A DNA stretch of 34,774 nt. Origin: Chloroflexota bacterium. Its GTDB lineage: Bacteria; Chloroflexota; Anaerolineae; Aggregatilineales; Phototrophicaceae. The stretch covers positions 1 through 34,774 of the forward strand of contig JAPOOU010000253.1 of NCBI GenBank assembly GCA_026713245.1, in the 5' to 3' direction. The notes under the pieces are model-generated. The model saw only the letters and a program-made list of their open reading frames with translations. It made no database searches and was not told the DNA's origin. Below are positions 23,468-30,159 of the stretch, piece by piece; position 1 is the stretch's first letter; each line of letters starts with the position of its first letter. Both the position numbers and the translations under genes were made by a program.

Positions 23468-23764
23468 ATGCTCAAAAAACGTTTCCTCAAGAGCAAGAAT
23501 CTCGTCCAGGTGACGTTTTATACCGCGGCAGCGCTCAGCGCGAGCGAAGTCTGTCTGGTGGGCGACTTCAACGATTGGGACGAAACTGCAACGCCAATGA
23601 AAGCGCTGAAGGACGGCCGCTTCAAAATCGTCCTGGAACTTGATCCAGACAGCGAATTCCAGTTTCGTTATCTAGTCAACGGAGACGAGTGGCATAACGA
23701 TTGGGAGGCCGATCAGTACGTGCCCAATCCCCATGGCAGCGATAATTGCGTCGTTTGCACCTGA
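23468..23764 (+). CDS. Single-domain CBM48 protein 2 (tandem duplicate)
   Basis: Duplicate of the upstream gene with identical length (98 residues) and no gaps in alignment; I count about 61 identical positions. The glycogen-contact elements LVGDFNDWDE, QFRYLVNGDEW and NDWEADQYVPNP are kept, while several surface positions differ in charge, such as DPDSE for PPNKR in the 43-47 loop. It starts five bases after its neighbour's stop, so the two form one transcript. The C-terminus ends in Cys-containing CVVCT where the first copy has SVVEV. A perfect inverted repeat follows nine bases after the stop. Confidence 0.88.
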   Translation: MLKKRFLKSKNLVQVTFYTAAALSASEVCLVGDFNDWDETATPMKALKDGRFKIVLELDPDSEFQFRYLVNGDEWHNDWEADQYVPNPHGSDNCVVCT

Positions 23765-23772
23765 TTCTGGTT

Positions 23773-23800
23773 CAACAGGTTTCCTGGTGGAAACCTGTTG
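23773..23800. terminator. Intergenic hairpin between convergent genes
   Basis: A perfect 12-bp inverted repeat, CAACAGGTTTCC-TGGT-GGAAACCTGTTG, lies between the stops of the second CBM48 gene (23764) and the LLM gene (23808). No T-run follows on either strand, so it is a weak terminator candidate, possibly bidirectional. Confidence 0.5.
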
Positions 23801-23807
23801 ATATTCC

Positions 23808-24587
23808 TCATCCATTCACGCTATCGCGCCAGGAAACCAGCGCTTCAATTTTGGCATAGTCCGCGGGAACGCCCATAGGCAAAATGAAGTGCGTTGCGCC
23901 GGCAGCATGATAGGCATCCAGGTTTTGTGGCACATCCTGCTCGCGGCTTATTGACACCGTGCGCTCAATTTCCGCCGGGCCCCGTCCCACGGCCTCACAC
24001 CAGTTATCCAAGACGCGATTCTTGTGCGACCAGGTCTGCGGCGGACCGAAGCCATTCCAAAGGTCGGCGAAGCGCGCGGTGATCTTGAGCGTCACTTTCT
24101 CGCCGCCACCGCCAATCATGATGGGAATGGGATTGCGCACCGGCGCCGGGACTTCCTTGCCCATCCGCGACTTGATGACGGGAAGCGCCTCTTCCAGGGC
24201 GCGCAGCCGACTGCCGGCGCTGCCAAATTCATAACCGAATTCGTCATAGTCCTTCTCGAACCAGCCCGCGCCGATCCCGAGGATCAGACGCCCCTTGCTG
24301 ATATGATCCAGCGTATTGGCCATCTGCGTCAGCAATGCCGGATTCCGATAACTATTGCAATTGACCAGCGTGCCAATCTCGGGGCGCGTCGTCATCATGG
24401 CGATTGCCGTAAGCAGCGTCCAGGCTTCAAAGTGGTTTTCATTGCCCTCGCCATACAGAGGGAAAAAGTGATCCCAGTTCCAGAGTGAGTCGACTCCCAG
24501 CGCCTCAATCTCGCGGATAGCCCCCGCGTAGGCGTCGTAGCTGATGCGTTGTGGGTGCAATTGTACCCCAACCTTGACATTGCTCAT
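23808..24587 (-). CDS. LLM class (luciferase-like) flavin/F420-dependent oxidoreductase
   Basis: TIM-barrel oxidoreductase of the bacterial luciferase superfamily, 259 residues from ATG 24587 (GAAAGG lies eight bases upstream; the in-frame TTG at 24617 is less likely). Typical elements are the N-terminal VKVGVQLHPQ strand, DSLWNWDHFFPLYGEG, the LDHISKGRLILGIGAGWFEKDYDEFG signature, and PIPIMIGGGGEKVTLKI. These fit the F420-dependent subgroup of probable oxidoreductases, though FMN use cannot be excluded. The gene begins 44 bases after the glgC stop and may belong to the glgA-glgC transcript. Its substrate is unknown; nothing visible ties it chemically to glycogen. Confidence 0.87.
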   Translation of the reverse strand: MSNVKVGVQLHPQRISYDAYAGAIREIEALGVDSLWNWDHFFPLYGEGNENHFEAWTLLTAIAMMTTRPEIGTLVNCNSYRNPALLTQMANTLDHISKGRLILGIGAGWFEKDYDEFGYEFGSAGSRLRALEEALPVIKSRMGKEVPAPVRNPIPIMIGGGGEKVTLKITARFADLWNGFGPPQTWSHKNRVLDNWCEAVGRGPAEIERTVSISREQDVPQNLDAYHAAGATHFILPMGVPADYAKIEALVSWRDSVNG

Positions 24588-24631
24588 GTGTTCGTACCTT
24601 TCACTATGTATCGGCAAAACGATTAAGAGCG

Positions 24632-25903
24632 CTAGTTTCGACGCGACCGAATCAAGAAATCGACTTCTGTGCCGGGCGGCACTGCCATATCATCGAAGCG
24701 CGAAAAACTGGCATGCGTGCAGTCGGCGCCAATGACTGATCCCGCGCCAATGGTGAACTGCGGCGGGATCCGCGCGTTTTTGCCGATACTGGTTATCTTT
24801 AGATCGCCAATATCCTGCCAGGACCCGACTTTTGCCTCTTTGCCGATGACGGCGATCTTGTCAATCAGCGCGCGTTCAATCACCGCCCCGGTCTCGACAT
24901 AGGCATCGTTCAGGATGACAGACTCTCGCACAACCGCCCCCGGACCGATAAACACGCCCGGCGACAAAATGGAACGTTCGATGACCGCTCCCGCGCCAAT
25001 CACCGACCCGTCCGTGATCATACTGTCGACGATCTGCGTATCCGGACCGATGCGCACCGGCGGGCGCTCCTCGCTGCGGGTATGGATCACCCAAGTACGA
25101 TCGTTCAGATTCAGTGACGGCGGGCTTGACAGCAGATCCATATGCGCTTCCCAATAGGCGTCGACCGTACCTACATCAATCCAGTATCCGCCGTAAGGAT
25201 AGGCGAATACGTTCATGTCCGCCGCTACCATTTTGGGCAATATGTCCTGTCCGAAATCATGGGAAGAGGCGGGGTCTTCCTGGTCCTCCTGCAGCGCGCG
25301 CTCCAGAACGCCGTATTCGAAAACATAGACCCCCATATTGGCCAGGTTGCCGGGTGGCTGGCTTGGTTTCTCGATAAACTCCGTGATCCGGTATTCAGCG
25401 TCGGTATCAACAATGCCAAATCGACTGGCTTCGTCCAAAGGCACGCGAATGGTGCAAACGGTCGCGTCAGAGCCTTTGTCGCGATGATATTGCACCAGCA
25501 TGTCATAATCCATTTCGTAAATGTGATCTCCGGACAAGATCAATACATATTCGGGACGACCCTGTCGGACAAAATTGAGGTTCTGCGCGACTGCGTCCGC
25601 GGTGCCCGCATACCAATCCGTGTCATAGCTGCCTTGATAAGGCTGCAGCAAACGCACGCCGCCAGTGAAGGAACGATCCAGATCCCACGGGCGCCCTTTG
25701 CCAATGTGGTCGTTGAGACTGTGCGGGCGATATTGCGTCAAAACCAGCACATCAAAGACGTTGGAATTAACGCAGTTGCTCAACGCGAAGTCGATGATGC
25801 GATACTTGCCGCCAAAGGGAACAGCCGGTTTGGCCCGCTTGATAGTTAATACCCCCAATCTGGTGCCCTTGCCGCCAGCAAGTATGATTGCCTTTATCTT
25901 CAC
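24632..25903 (-). CDS. glgC: Glucose-1-phosphate adenylyltransferase (ADP-glucose pyrophosphorylase)
   Basis: Makes ADP-glucose from ATP and glucose-1-phosphate, the committed step of glycogen synthesis. The 423-residue protein has the nucleotidyltransferase loop LAGGKGTRLGVLT, the regulatory/active-site segment KRAKPAVPFGGKYRIIDFALSN, WYAGTADAVAQN, LSGDHIYEMDY and EFIEKP, then a left-handed beta-helix with hexapeptide repeats (from about residue 290). The start codon is GTG at 25903, overlapping the glgA stop as GTGA, with AGGAG six bases upstream. That Shine-Dalgarno sequence is the end of REP92 copy E. Expression is therefore probably coupled to glgA. Confidence 0.96.
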   Translation of the reverse strand: MKIKAIILAGGKGTRLGVLTIKRAKPAVPFGGKYRIIDFALSNCVNSNVFDVLVLTQYRPHSLNDHIGKGRPWDLDRSFTGGVRLLQPYQGSYDTDWYAGTADAVAQNLNFVRQGRPEYVLILSGDHIYEMDYDMLVQYHRDKGSDATVCTIRVPLDEASRFGIVDTDAEYRITEFIEKPSQPPGNLANMGVYVFEYGVLERALQEDQEDPASSHDFGQDILPKMVAADMNVFAYPYGGYWIDVGTVDAYWEAHMDLLSSPPSLNLNDRTWVIHTRSEERPPVRIGPDTQIVDSMITDGSVIGAGAVIERSILSPGVFIGPGAVVRESVILNDAYVETGAVIERALIDKIAVIGKEAKVGSWQDIGDLKITSIGKNARIPPQFTIGAGSVIGADCTHASFSRFDDMAVPPGTEVDFLIRSRRN

Positions 25904-27462
25904 GATCTGCTCCTGTTTACGTTAACCGCGTCGCTCATGCGACGAGCAGGCTTACGATTTTGCGTGAGCGCGACAGATCTTTTCGCTGCCGCCGAGCGGC
26001 TCCGCGCTTCAACCTTGTCTCGCGCCAGTTCATAAAGCTCGATATATTCGCCTGCGCTTTTCTCCCAACTGAAATCCATGCGCATGCCGCGCTCCTGCAT
26101 CCGACGCCATGCTGCCGGATTCTGATGATAAACATCAATCGCCCAATCCAGCGTGCCCCGCAGCGCCGAAACCTCTTGCCAATGGAAGACGAAGCCCGTA
26201 CCAGTTTCCGCATCTCCATTGTCGTAGTTCTTGACTGTATCCGCCAAACCGCCAGTTTCGCGAACCAGCGGCAACGCGCCGTAGCGCATCGCCATCATCT
26301 GACCCATGCCACATGGTTCAAAGTGGCTGGGCATCAAGAACAAGTCGCAACCGGCATAAATCTGCTGCGCCAGCGCGCTGTCAAATTGCAGAAATGCCGT
26401 AGCTTGGTCCGGGAAATCTTGATCCAACTGCCAAAACGCGTATTCCAGATCGCTTTCGCCCGTGCCCAGTACGACCAATTGCGCGTCGCGCTCTACAAGC
26501 AACTGACGCAGCGCCGGCAGAGCCATGTCAAACCCCTTCTGAGCCGCCAGCCGGCTGACAATGCCAATGAGCGGCACGTCGGGCGCCACTGGCAATCTGG
26601 CAAATGACTGCAAATGCCCTTTATTGGGCGGGCGCTTGCCTTCAAAGTTGCCGACATCGAAATTCTGGAACAAGCAGGGATCAGTCGCCGGGTTCCAAAC
26701 CTCCGTATCCAGTCCATTCAAGATCCCGCGCAAGTCGGCGCTGCGTTTGCCAATCAGCGGCGCCAATTCGTAGCCGGCATAGGGATATGTTATTTCCTCG
26801 GCATAGCGCGGGCTGACCGTCGATATCATTTCGCTATAGGCGATGCCTATTCCCAACAAATTGTCCGTCAAATCAATAGACGCCAGGTCGGCCGGCTCGC
26901 GACCGTCGATGCCCGCCTGAAACAAAAAGCCCCCGGCGTGGTTGCCTTGGTAAGCGATGTTGTGAATCGAGAGCACGGTTGCCAACGATGCCCATTCCGA
27001 AACGTCGCGGTTTGAGTGAACGAGAAATGGCAGCAAGCTGGTATGCCAGTCATTCACATGAAACAAATCCGGGAACCAGCCGATCGCTTCGTTCATCCGC
27101 CAAACCGTGGCCATCAGGGCTTGGTTGAGGTAGATGAAGCGCTCCATATCCCAATTCCACTCGGAATAAATTTCGCCCTCTAGTCCAAAATATGGTGGCG
27201 ACTGCAAAAGATAATAGGGCGTACCGTCGTGCAAGCAACTGTACACACTGACCTCGTTTGTCCCAAGGCGGTGCGGGAAGTTGAAGGAGATCAACGGCTC
27301 AATTGCGTATTCGAGATGGTTGATGAAGCCATAGCCCGGGATCATGACGCGCGCGTCTATCCCCAGCTTGCGCAGCGCGATCGGCAAGGAGCCAACGACA
27401 TCGGCAAGCCCGCCAACTTTGGCAAATGGTACCGCCTCCGCGCTTGTGAGCAAGACCTTCAT
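25900..27462 (-). CDS. glgA: Glycogen synthase with repeat-encoded C-terminal tail
   Basis: Transfers glucose from ADP-glucose to the growing alpha-1,4-glucan. The 520-residue GT5 enzyme has the ADP-glucose loop K15-VGG in AKVGGLADVVGSLP, the HVNDWHTSLLPF and SIHNIAYQG segments, and the C-terminal domain signature EPCGMGQMMAMRYGALPLVR followed by ETGGLADTV. The expected enzyme ends near residue 486 (YIELYELARDKVEA); residues 487-520 are Arg/Ser/Ala-rich and come from REP92 copy E read in frame, ending NVNRSRS. Glycogen synthases of this family are usually 475-490 residues, so the tail is additional. The stop overlaps the glgC start. The ATG has no strong Shine-Dalgarno sequence. Confidence 0.95.
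   Translation of the reverse strand: MKVLLTSAEAVPFAKVGGLADVVGSLPIALRKLGIDARVMIPGYGFINHLEYAIEPLISFNFPHRLGTNEVSVYSCLHDGTPYYLLQSPPYFGLEGEIYSEWNWDMERFIYLNQALMATVWRMNEAIGWFPDLFHVNDWHTSLLPFLVHSNRDVSEWASLATVLSIHNIAYQGNHAGGFLFQAGIDGREPADLASIDLTDNLLGIGIAYSEMISTVSPRYAEEITYPYAGYELAPLIGKRSADLRGILNGLDTEVWNPATDPCLFQNFDVGNFEGKRPPNKGHLQSFARLPVAPDVPLIGIVSRLAAQKGFDMALPALRQLLVERDAQLVVLGTGESDLEYAFWQLDQDFPDQATAFLQFDSALAQQIYAGCDLFLMPSHFEPCGMGQMMAMRYGALPLVRETGGLADTVKNYDNGDAETGTGFVFHWQEVSALRGTLDWAIDVYHQNPAAWRRMQERGMRMDFSWEKSAGEYIELYELARDKVEARSRSAAAKRSVALTQNRKPARRMSDAVNVNRSRS
25910..26001 (-). repeat. REP92 repeat, copy E (inside the 3' end of glgA)
   Basis: A 92-bp copy, 91/92 identical to copy D, lying wholly within the glgA coding sequence and in its orientation. 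Read in frame it gives SRSAAAKRSVALTQNRKP and ARRMSDAVNVNR. Its terminal AGGAG serves as the glgC Shine-Dalgarno sequence. Confidence 0.92.
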
Positions 27463-27710
27463 TACTCGAACCGACTTTCCTCACCAGTTCTCGCCTGGAC
27501 GATTGTAACTGAACATCCTCGTCATGAGTACAATAACTTGCGTCGCCTCGTTGCCAGCCTTTATGCCCTGTGCTAGTATCGTGTTGTTACATCACAGCAA
27601 ACGACATCGTTTCATTAAGGATGTCAACGATTGTCCTGATCTTATTTTATGAACCACCTTGCTCGCGCAAGGAAGTAAGTGTAAGTAAGTCGCGAAAAAA
27701 AGCGAGCCTT

Positions 27711-27781
27711 GTAGGGGCGACTAATCTGGTCGCCCGCTGCCGCTGCGACTTGTAGTTACGGGCGACATGACATGTCGCCCC
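27711..27781 (+). repeat. GGGGCG palindromic element 2
   Basis: Begins GTAGGGGCGACT and ends TGTCGCCCC, with the GGGCGACA-TGACA-TGTCGCCC hairpin at the right. The interior CGCCCGCTGCCGCTGCGACT matches elements 1 and 3. REP92 copy F follows immediately. Confidence 0.85.
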
Positions 27782-27869
27782 AGTTTACGTTAACCGCGTC
27801 GCTCATGCGACGAGCCGGCTTGCGATTTTGCGTGAGCGCGACAGACCTTTTCGCTGCCGCCGAGCGGCT
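27782..27869 (-). repeat. REP92 repeat, copy F (subfamily 1)
   Basis: Nearly intact copy read on the - strand, TAGCCGCTCGGCGGCAGCG to AACGTAAACTG, lacking only the terminal AGGAG. It is flanked exactly by GGGGCG element 2 and by the tail repeat. Confidence 0.88.
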
Positions 27870-27920
27870 ACAGATCGTTGCTTTAGCGAAATTCGCATTA
27901 TTTTATTGGTACTTCTTGAG
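27870..27920 (+). repeat. Tail repeat, copy 2
   Basis: ACAGATCGTTGCTTTAGCGA followed by GCATTATTTTATTGGTACTTCTT; matches copies at 17333-17385 and 29989-30036. Confidence 0.7.
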
Positions 27921-27976
27921 AAGGCTTGTTATCTTGTATACGCGCGGTAGCCCGAATTCGCCGCCGCCGAGCGGCT
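27918..27976 (-). repeat. Decayed REP92 fragment
   Basis: The GCCGCCGAGCGGCTA end is intact and preceded by a weakly matching AAGGCTTG and ACGCGCG stretch. It looks like the remnant of a second copy in tandem with copy F. Confidence 0.4.
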
Positions 27977-28004
27977 ACTCCGATTTATCGAGTTGGATTT
28001 GCTC

Positions 28005-28940
28005 ATGATTCAGAAGCAACGCGCCAAACGACGGCTCAACTATCTGCCGCCAATCATTTTCCTGGCATTGATATTCGCAACTGCGGTCAGCGGCACTTAC
28101 ATCGCTTTGAGGCTCTTTGGCGACAATGCCGAGGCCGAAACCGTTCCCGAAATCATCACTGTTGAGATCATCATCACTGCGACTCCCGCGCCGGCCCAGG
28201 CAGCGACTGCCCTGCCCGCTGGCAGTTCTGATCAAGTGGACCTGCCAGCGGATATTGCCGGGGCAGGATCAGAATCGGTTGCCACGGTAGACGCCGCGCG
28301 ACTTGGCGCGGTGGACGCCGCCCTGAGTACGCCGACAGTTGAAGCCGGCGGCGAATTCTTGTCGGACAACTGTAAGTTTTACACGGTTCAGGGCGGGGAT
28401 ACGCCCTTCGGCATTGCCGAGCGCTGGGGCGCCAATCCCTATCTTCTGCTCGAAGTAAATAATCTCACGCTCGAGACCGCCACCAACTTGCAGATCGGGG
28501 ACAGGCTGATTGTCCCGCTTCCAGGCTGCAATGTCGAAGGACAGATTATCGAAACGGGCGGCACAACATCAACCGCCAATAGCGCGGCCTCCGCAATCGC
28601 AACGAGCACGCCCGCCCCGGTCCCAATCGAAATCGCGTCGGTGGAGGGAATCGGCGATATTACGGCGGAAGGCATACGCTTGCGCAACACCGGCGGAGAG
28701 ATCAATATCAGCGGCTGGACACTTGATGACGCCGACGGCAATACCTATACTTTCCCGGGTCTGCTGCTATTCACAGACGCGGTGATAGCGATCTATACAC
28801 GCAGCGGCGCCAGTACCGAAGGCGCGTTGTTTTGGGGCAGCGACCAAGCAGTTTGGCAAGCGGGAGAACAAGTTACCCTCAAGGACCGTTATGGCCAGGT
28901 ACGCAAGACCTTGCAGATCCCAACTGATGAGTCAAATTAA
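28005..28940 (+). CDS. Membrane-anchored LysM and lamin-tail-domain protein
   Basis: Predicted surface protein of about 311 residues. A basic N-terminus (QKQRAKRRLNYLP) precedes one transmembrane segment (IIFLALIFATAVSGTYIALRL). A long Ala/Thr/Pro-rich linker follows, then a LysM domain (about 120-165, FYTVQGGDTPFGIAERWG with NNLTLETATNLQIGDRLIVP), a second Thr/Ala/Pro linker, and a C-terminal lamin-tail-like beta domain (about 215-300, ADGIRLRNTGGEINISGWTLDD-like with GNTYTFPGLLL). LysM suggests binding to peptidoglycan or another GlcNAc polymer. I start it at ATG 28005; the in-frame TTG at 27993 adds four residues. The DUF1992 gene follows after ~50 bases. Confidence 0.8.
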   Translation: MIQKQRAKRRLNYLPPIIFLALIFATAVSGTYIALRLFGDNAEAETVPEIITVEIIITATPAPAQAATALPAGSSDQVDLPADIAGAGSESVATVDAARLGAVDAALSTPTVEAGGEFLSDNCKFYTVQGGDTPFGIAERWGANPYLLLEVNNLTLETATNLQIGDRLIVPLPGCNVEGQIIETGGTTSTANSAASAIATSTPAPVPIEIASVEGIGDITAEGIRLRNTGGEINISGWTLDDADGNTYTFPGLLLFTDAVIAIYTRSGASTEGALFWGSDQAVWQAGEQVTLKDRYGQVRKTLQIPTDESN

Positions 28941-28989
28941 CCATTGATATGCAACTGTGTTTGGACAGAAATGACCGGGGGGAACGCGC

Positions 28990-29481
28990 ATGCAAAAATG
29001 GGAAAAGATTGTCGATCGCCTGCTTCAAGAGGCCATCGGCAACGGTGACGTCTCCCATTTGCCGGGCGCGGGTAAGCCGCTGCGCTTGGACACTAACAGC
29101 CACATACCCCCCGAGCTGCGCGCGGCGCACAAGATCCTGGACGACCACAATGTGATTCCCGATTGGATCGCAGAGCGCAAATCGCTAGACCGCACAGAGA
29201 GCAAACTGCGTAGACAGTTGCTGCATAAAGCCGCGCGTTACCAAGCGGACAAGCGCGCCGCGCGCAATACCGGGCGAGCCAAGCTGGAATCAATAATTGA
29301 ACGGGACTGGCAAAGCTTCAAAAATGGATTCTGCAAAGCGACAGATCGCTACAATCGCGCCCTGCTGGAACACAATTTGACGCTGCCGCAGGGCATCACA
29401 CACAAGCCCCAACTCCGTGGCGAGGAAATGATTGAGCGCGCTTTGCAGGCAGATCCCGGCAAAGCGGACGAGACGAATTAA
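28990..29481 (+). CDS. DUF1992 (DnaJ homologue subfamily C member 28 conserved domain) protein
   Basis: A 163-residue soluble protein. The first ~70 residues are the DUF1992 domain: KIVDRLLQEAIGNGDVSHLPGAGKPL, then RAAHKILDDHNVIPDWI. The rest is charged and helical and probably coiled-coil. Bacterial members lack the J domain despite the family name and have no settled function. The ATG has a GGGGGGA run upstream. It converges with tatA, and the two stop codons share the four bases TTAA at 29478-29481. Confidence 0.85.
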   Translation: MQKWEKIVDRLLQEAIGNGDVSHLPGAGKPLRLDTNSHIPPELRAAHKILDDHNVIPDWIAERKSLDRTESKLRRQLLHKAARYQADKRAARNTGRAKLESIIERDWQSFKNGFCKATDRYNRALLEHNLTLPQGITHKPQLRGEEMIERALQADPGKADETN

Positions 29482-29663
29482 GCGTTCTCTTCAACCGGAT
29501 TGTTATCTTCTGGGTTCGCCTTGGCCCCTTCCTGCAATCCCTTGCGGAAGTTCGCCACTGCCGAGCCAAGCTCGCCGCCGATGCGGGAAACGCGGCCGAC
29601 GCCGAATAGAAGAAGAACAATCGCCAATACGATGATTAACTCGGTTGGACCCAAATTTGGCAT
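29478..29663 (-). CDS. tatA: Sec-independent translocase subunit TatA/TatE
   Basis: Small pore-forming component of the twin-arginine export system, 61 residues from ATG 29663 (AGGAC upstream; a longer in-frame reading to 29735 is not needed). A short N-terminal region NLGPTELIIVLAIVLLLFGV forms the membrane helix, followed by the hinge and amphipathic helix GRVSRIGGELGSAVANFRKG, and an acidic, Asn/Glu-rich tail. No tatC or tatB is adjacent, so the other subunits must be encoded elsewhere. Confidence 0.9.
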   Translation of the reverse strand: MPNLGPTELIIVLAIVLLLFGVGRVSRIGGELGSAVANFRKGLQEGAKANPEDNNPVEENA

Positions 29664-29821
29664 GGTCTTGTCCTGTTCCACGATTTCGATCTCAGCACAA
29701 GTATAACACGCTTCGCATAGATTGCGACACGTCATCTCTTCAGTTAGCGTATCCGTTTCGATCGAAATGCTTTTGATTAGTTCTCGACATGAGGACCTTT
29801 CTCAATAATACAAACGACGTT

Positions 29822-29893
29822 GGTAGGGGCGACCGATCCGGTCGCCCGCCGCCGCTGCGACTTGTGGATTCGGAGGACATAGTATGTCGCCCC
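29822..29893 (+). repeat. GGGGCG palindromic element 3
   Basis: Begins GGTAGGGGCGACC with the GGGGCGACC-GAT-CCGGTCGCCC hairpin and ends TATGTCGCCCC. The interior GCCGCTGCGACTTGTGGATT matches elements 1 and 2. REP92 copy G follows without a gap. Confidence 0.85.
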
Positions 29894-29988
29894 TGTTTAC
29901 GTAAACCGCGTCGCTCATGCGACGGGAAGGCTTACGATTTTGCGTGAGCGCGACATTCCTGGGACTTTTTCGCTGCCGCCGAGCGGCT
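29893..29988 (-). repeat. REP92 repeat, copy G (subfamily 1)
   Basis: Copy read on the - strand from AGCCGCTCGG to GTTTACGTAAACAG, with a short insertion (AAGTCCCAGGAATG region) in the first third and a GGGAAGG variation in the middle. The CGTCGC-ATGA-GCGACG hairpin is intact. It sits exactly between GGGGCG element 3 and the tail repeat. Confidence 0.85.
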
Positions 29989-30036
29989 ACAGATCGTTGC
30001 TCTAGCAAAAGTTGCATTACTTTATTGGTTCTACTT
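29989..30036 (+). repeat. Tail repeat, copy 3
   Basis: ACAGATCGTTGCTCTAGCAA followed by GCATTACTTTATTGGTTCTACTT; same sequence block as after copy F. Confidence 0.7.
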
Positions 30037-30116
30037 CCCCGCCCTCGTTGGTGCATGAAAAGCCTGAAGCGAAAGCCCTGTCACCCTCGCCTCAGCGCCT
30101 GCTCCGCGGGTATCTA

Positions 30117-30125
30117 TGCTATAAT
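30117..30125 (+). promoter_or_regulatory. Extended -10 promoter element
   Basis: TGCTATAAT is a perfect extended -10 element, 35 bases before the ATG at 30160; no clear -35 box is present, as is common with this type. It matches in form the TGCTATACT in front of argF. Confidence 0.55.
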
Positions 30126-30159
30126 CAGCGCAGAATGGCGCGAACCGAGACCTCTGTTC

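Larger units (their letters stand above)
27463..28004. other. Divergent region between glgA and the LysM gene with a composite repeat
   Basis: No gene is supported. From left to right: ~200 bases of probable glgA promoter region (a TACAAT box near 27520 on the - strand, without a good -35), GTAAGT repeats near 27675, GGGGCG element 2 (27711-27781), REP92 copy F (27782-27869), the 50-bp tail (27870-27920), and a decayed REP92 end (about 27918-27976). Confidence 0.55.
29664..30159. other. Divergent region between tatA and the PH-domain gene with a composite repeat
   Basis: No gene is supported. It holds GGGGCG element 3 (29822-29893), REP92 copy G (29893-29988), the tail repeat (29989-30036) and an extended -10 promoter (30117-30125). 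Reading frames that stay open through this stretch on both strands are repeat sequence. Confidence 0.6.

Noticed and set aside
27711..29988. REP92 copies as a CRISPR array
   Set aside because: The copies are kilobases apart with no regular spacers, contain internal hairpins and differ in orientation and length; no cas genes are present.
29917..30159. N-terminal extension of the PH-domain protein by 81 residues
   Set aside because: The extension is REP92 copy G and tail sequence and lies upstream of the extended -10 promoter; the ATG at 30160 is the sensible start.
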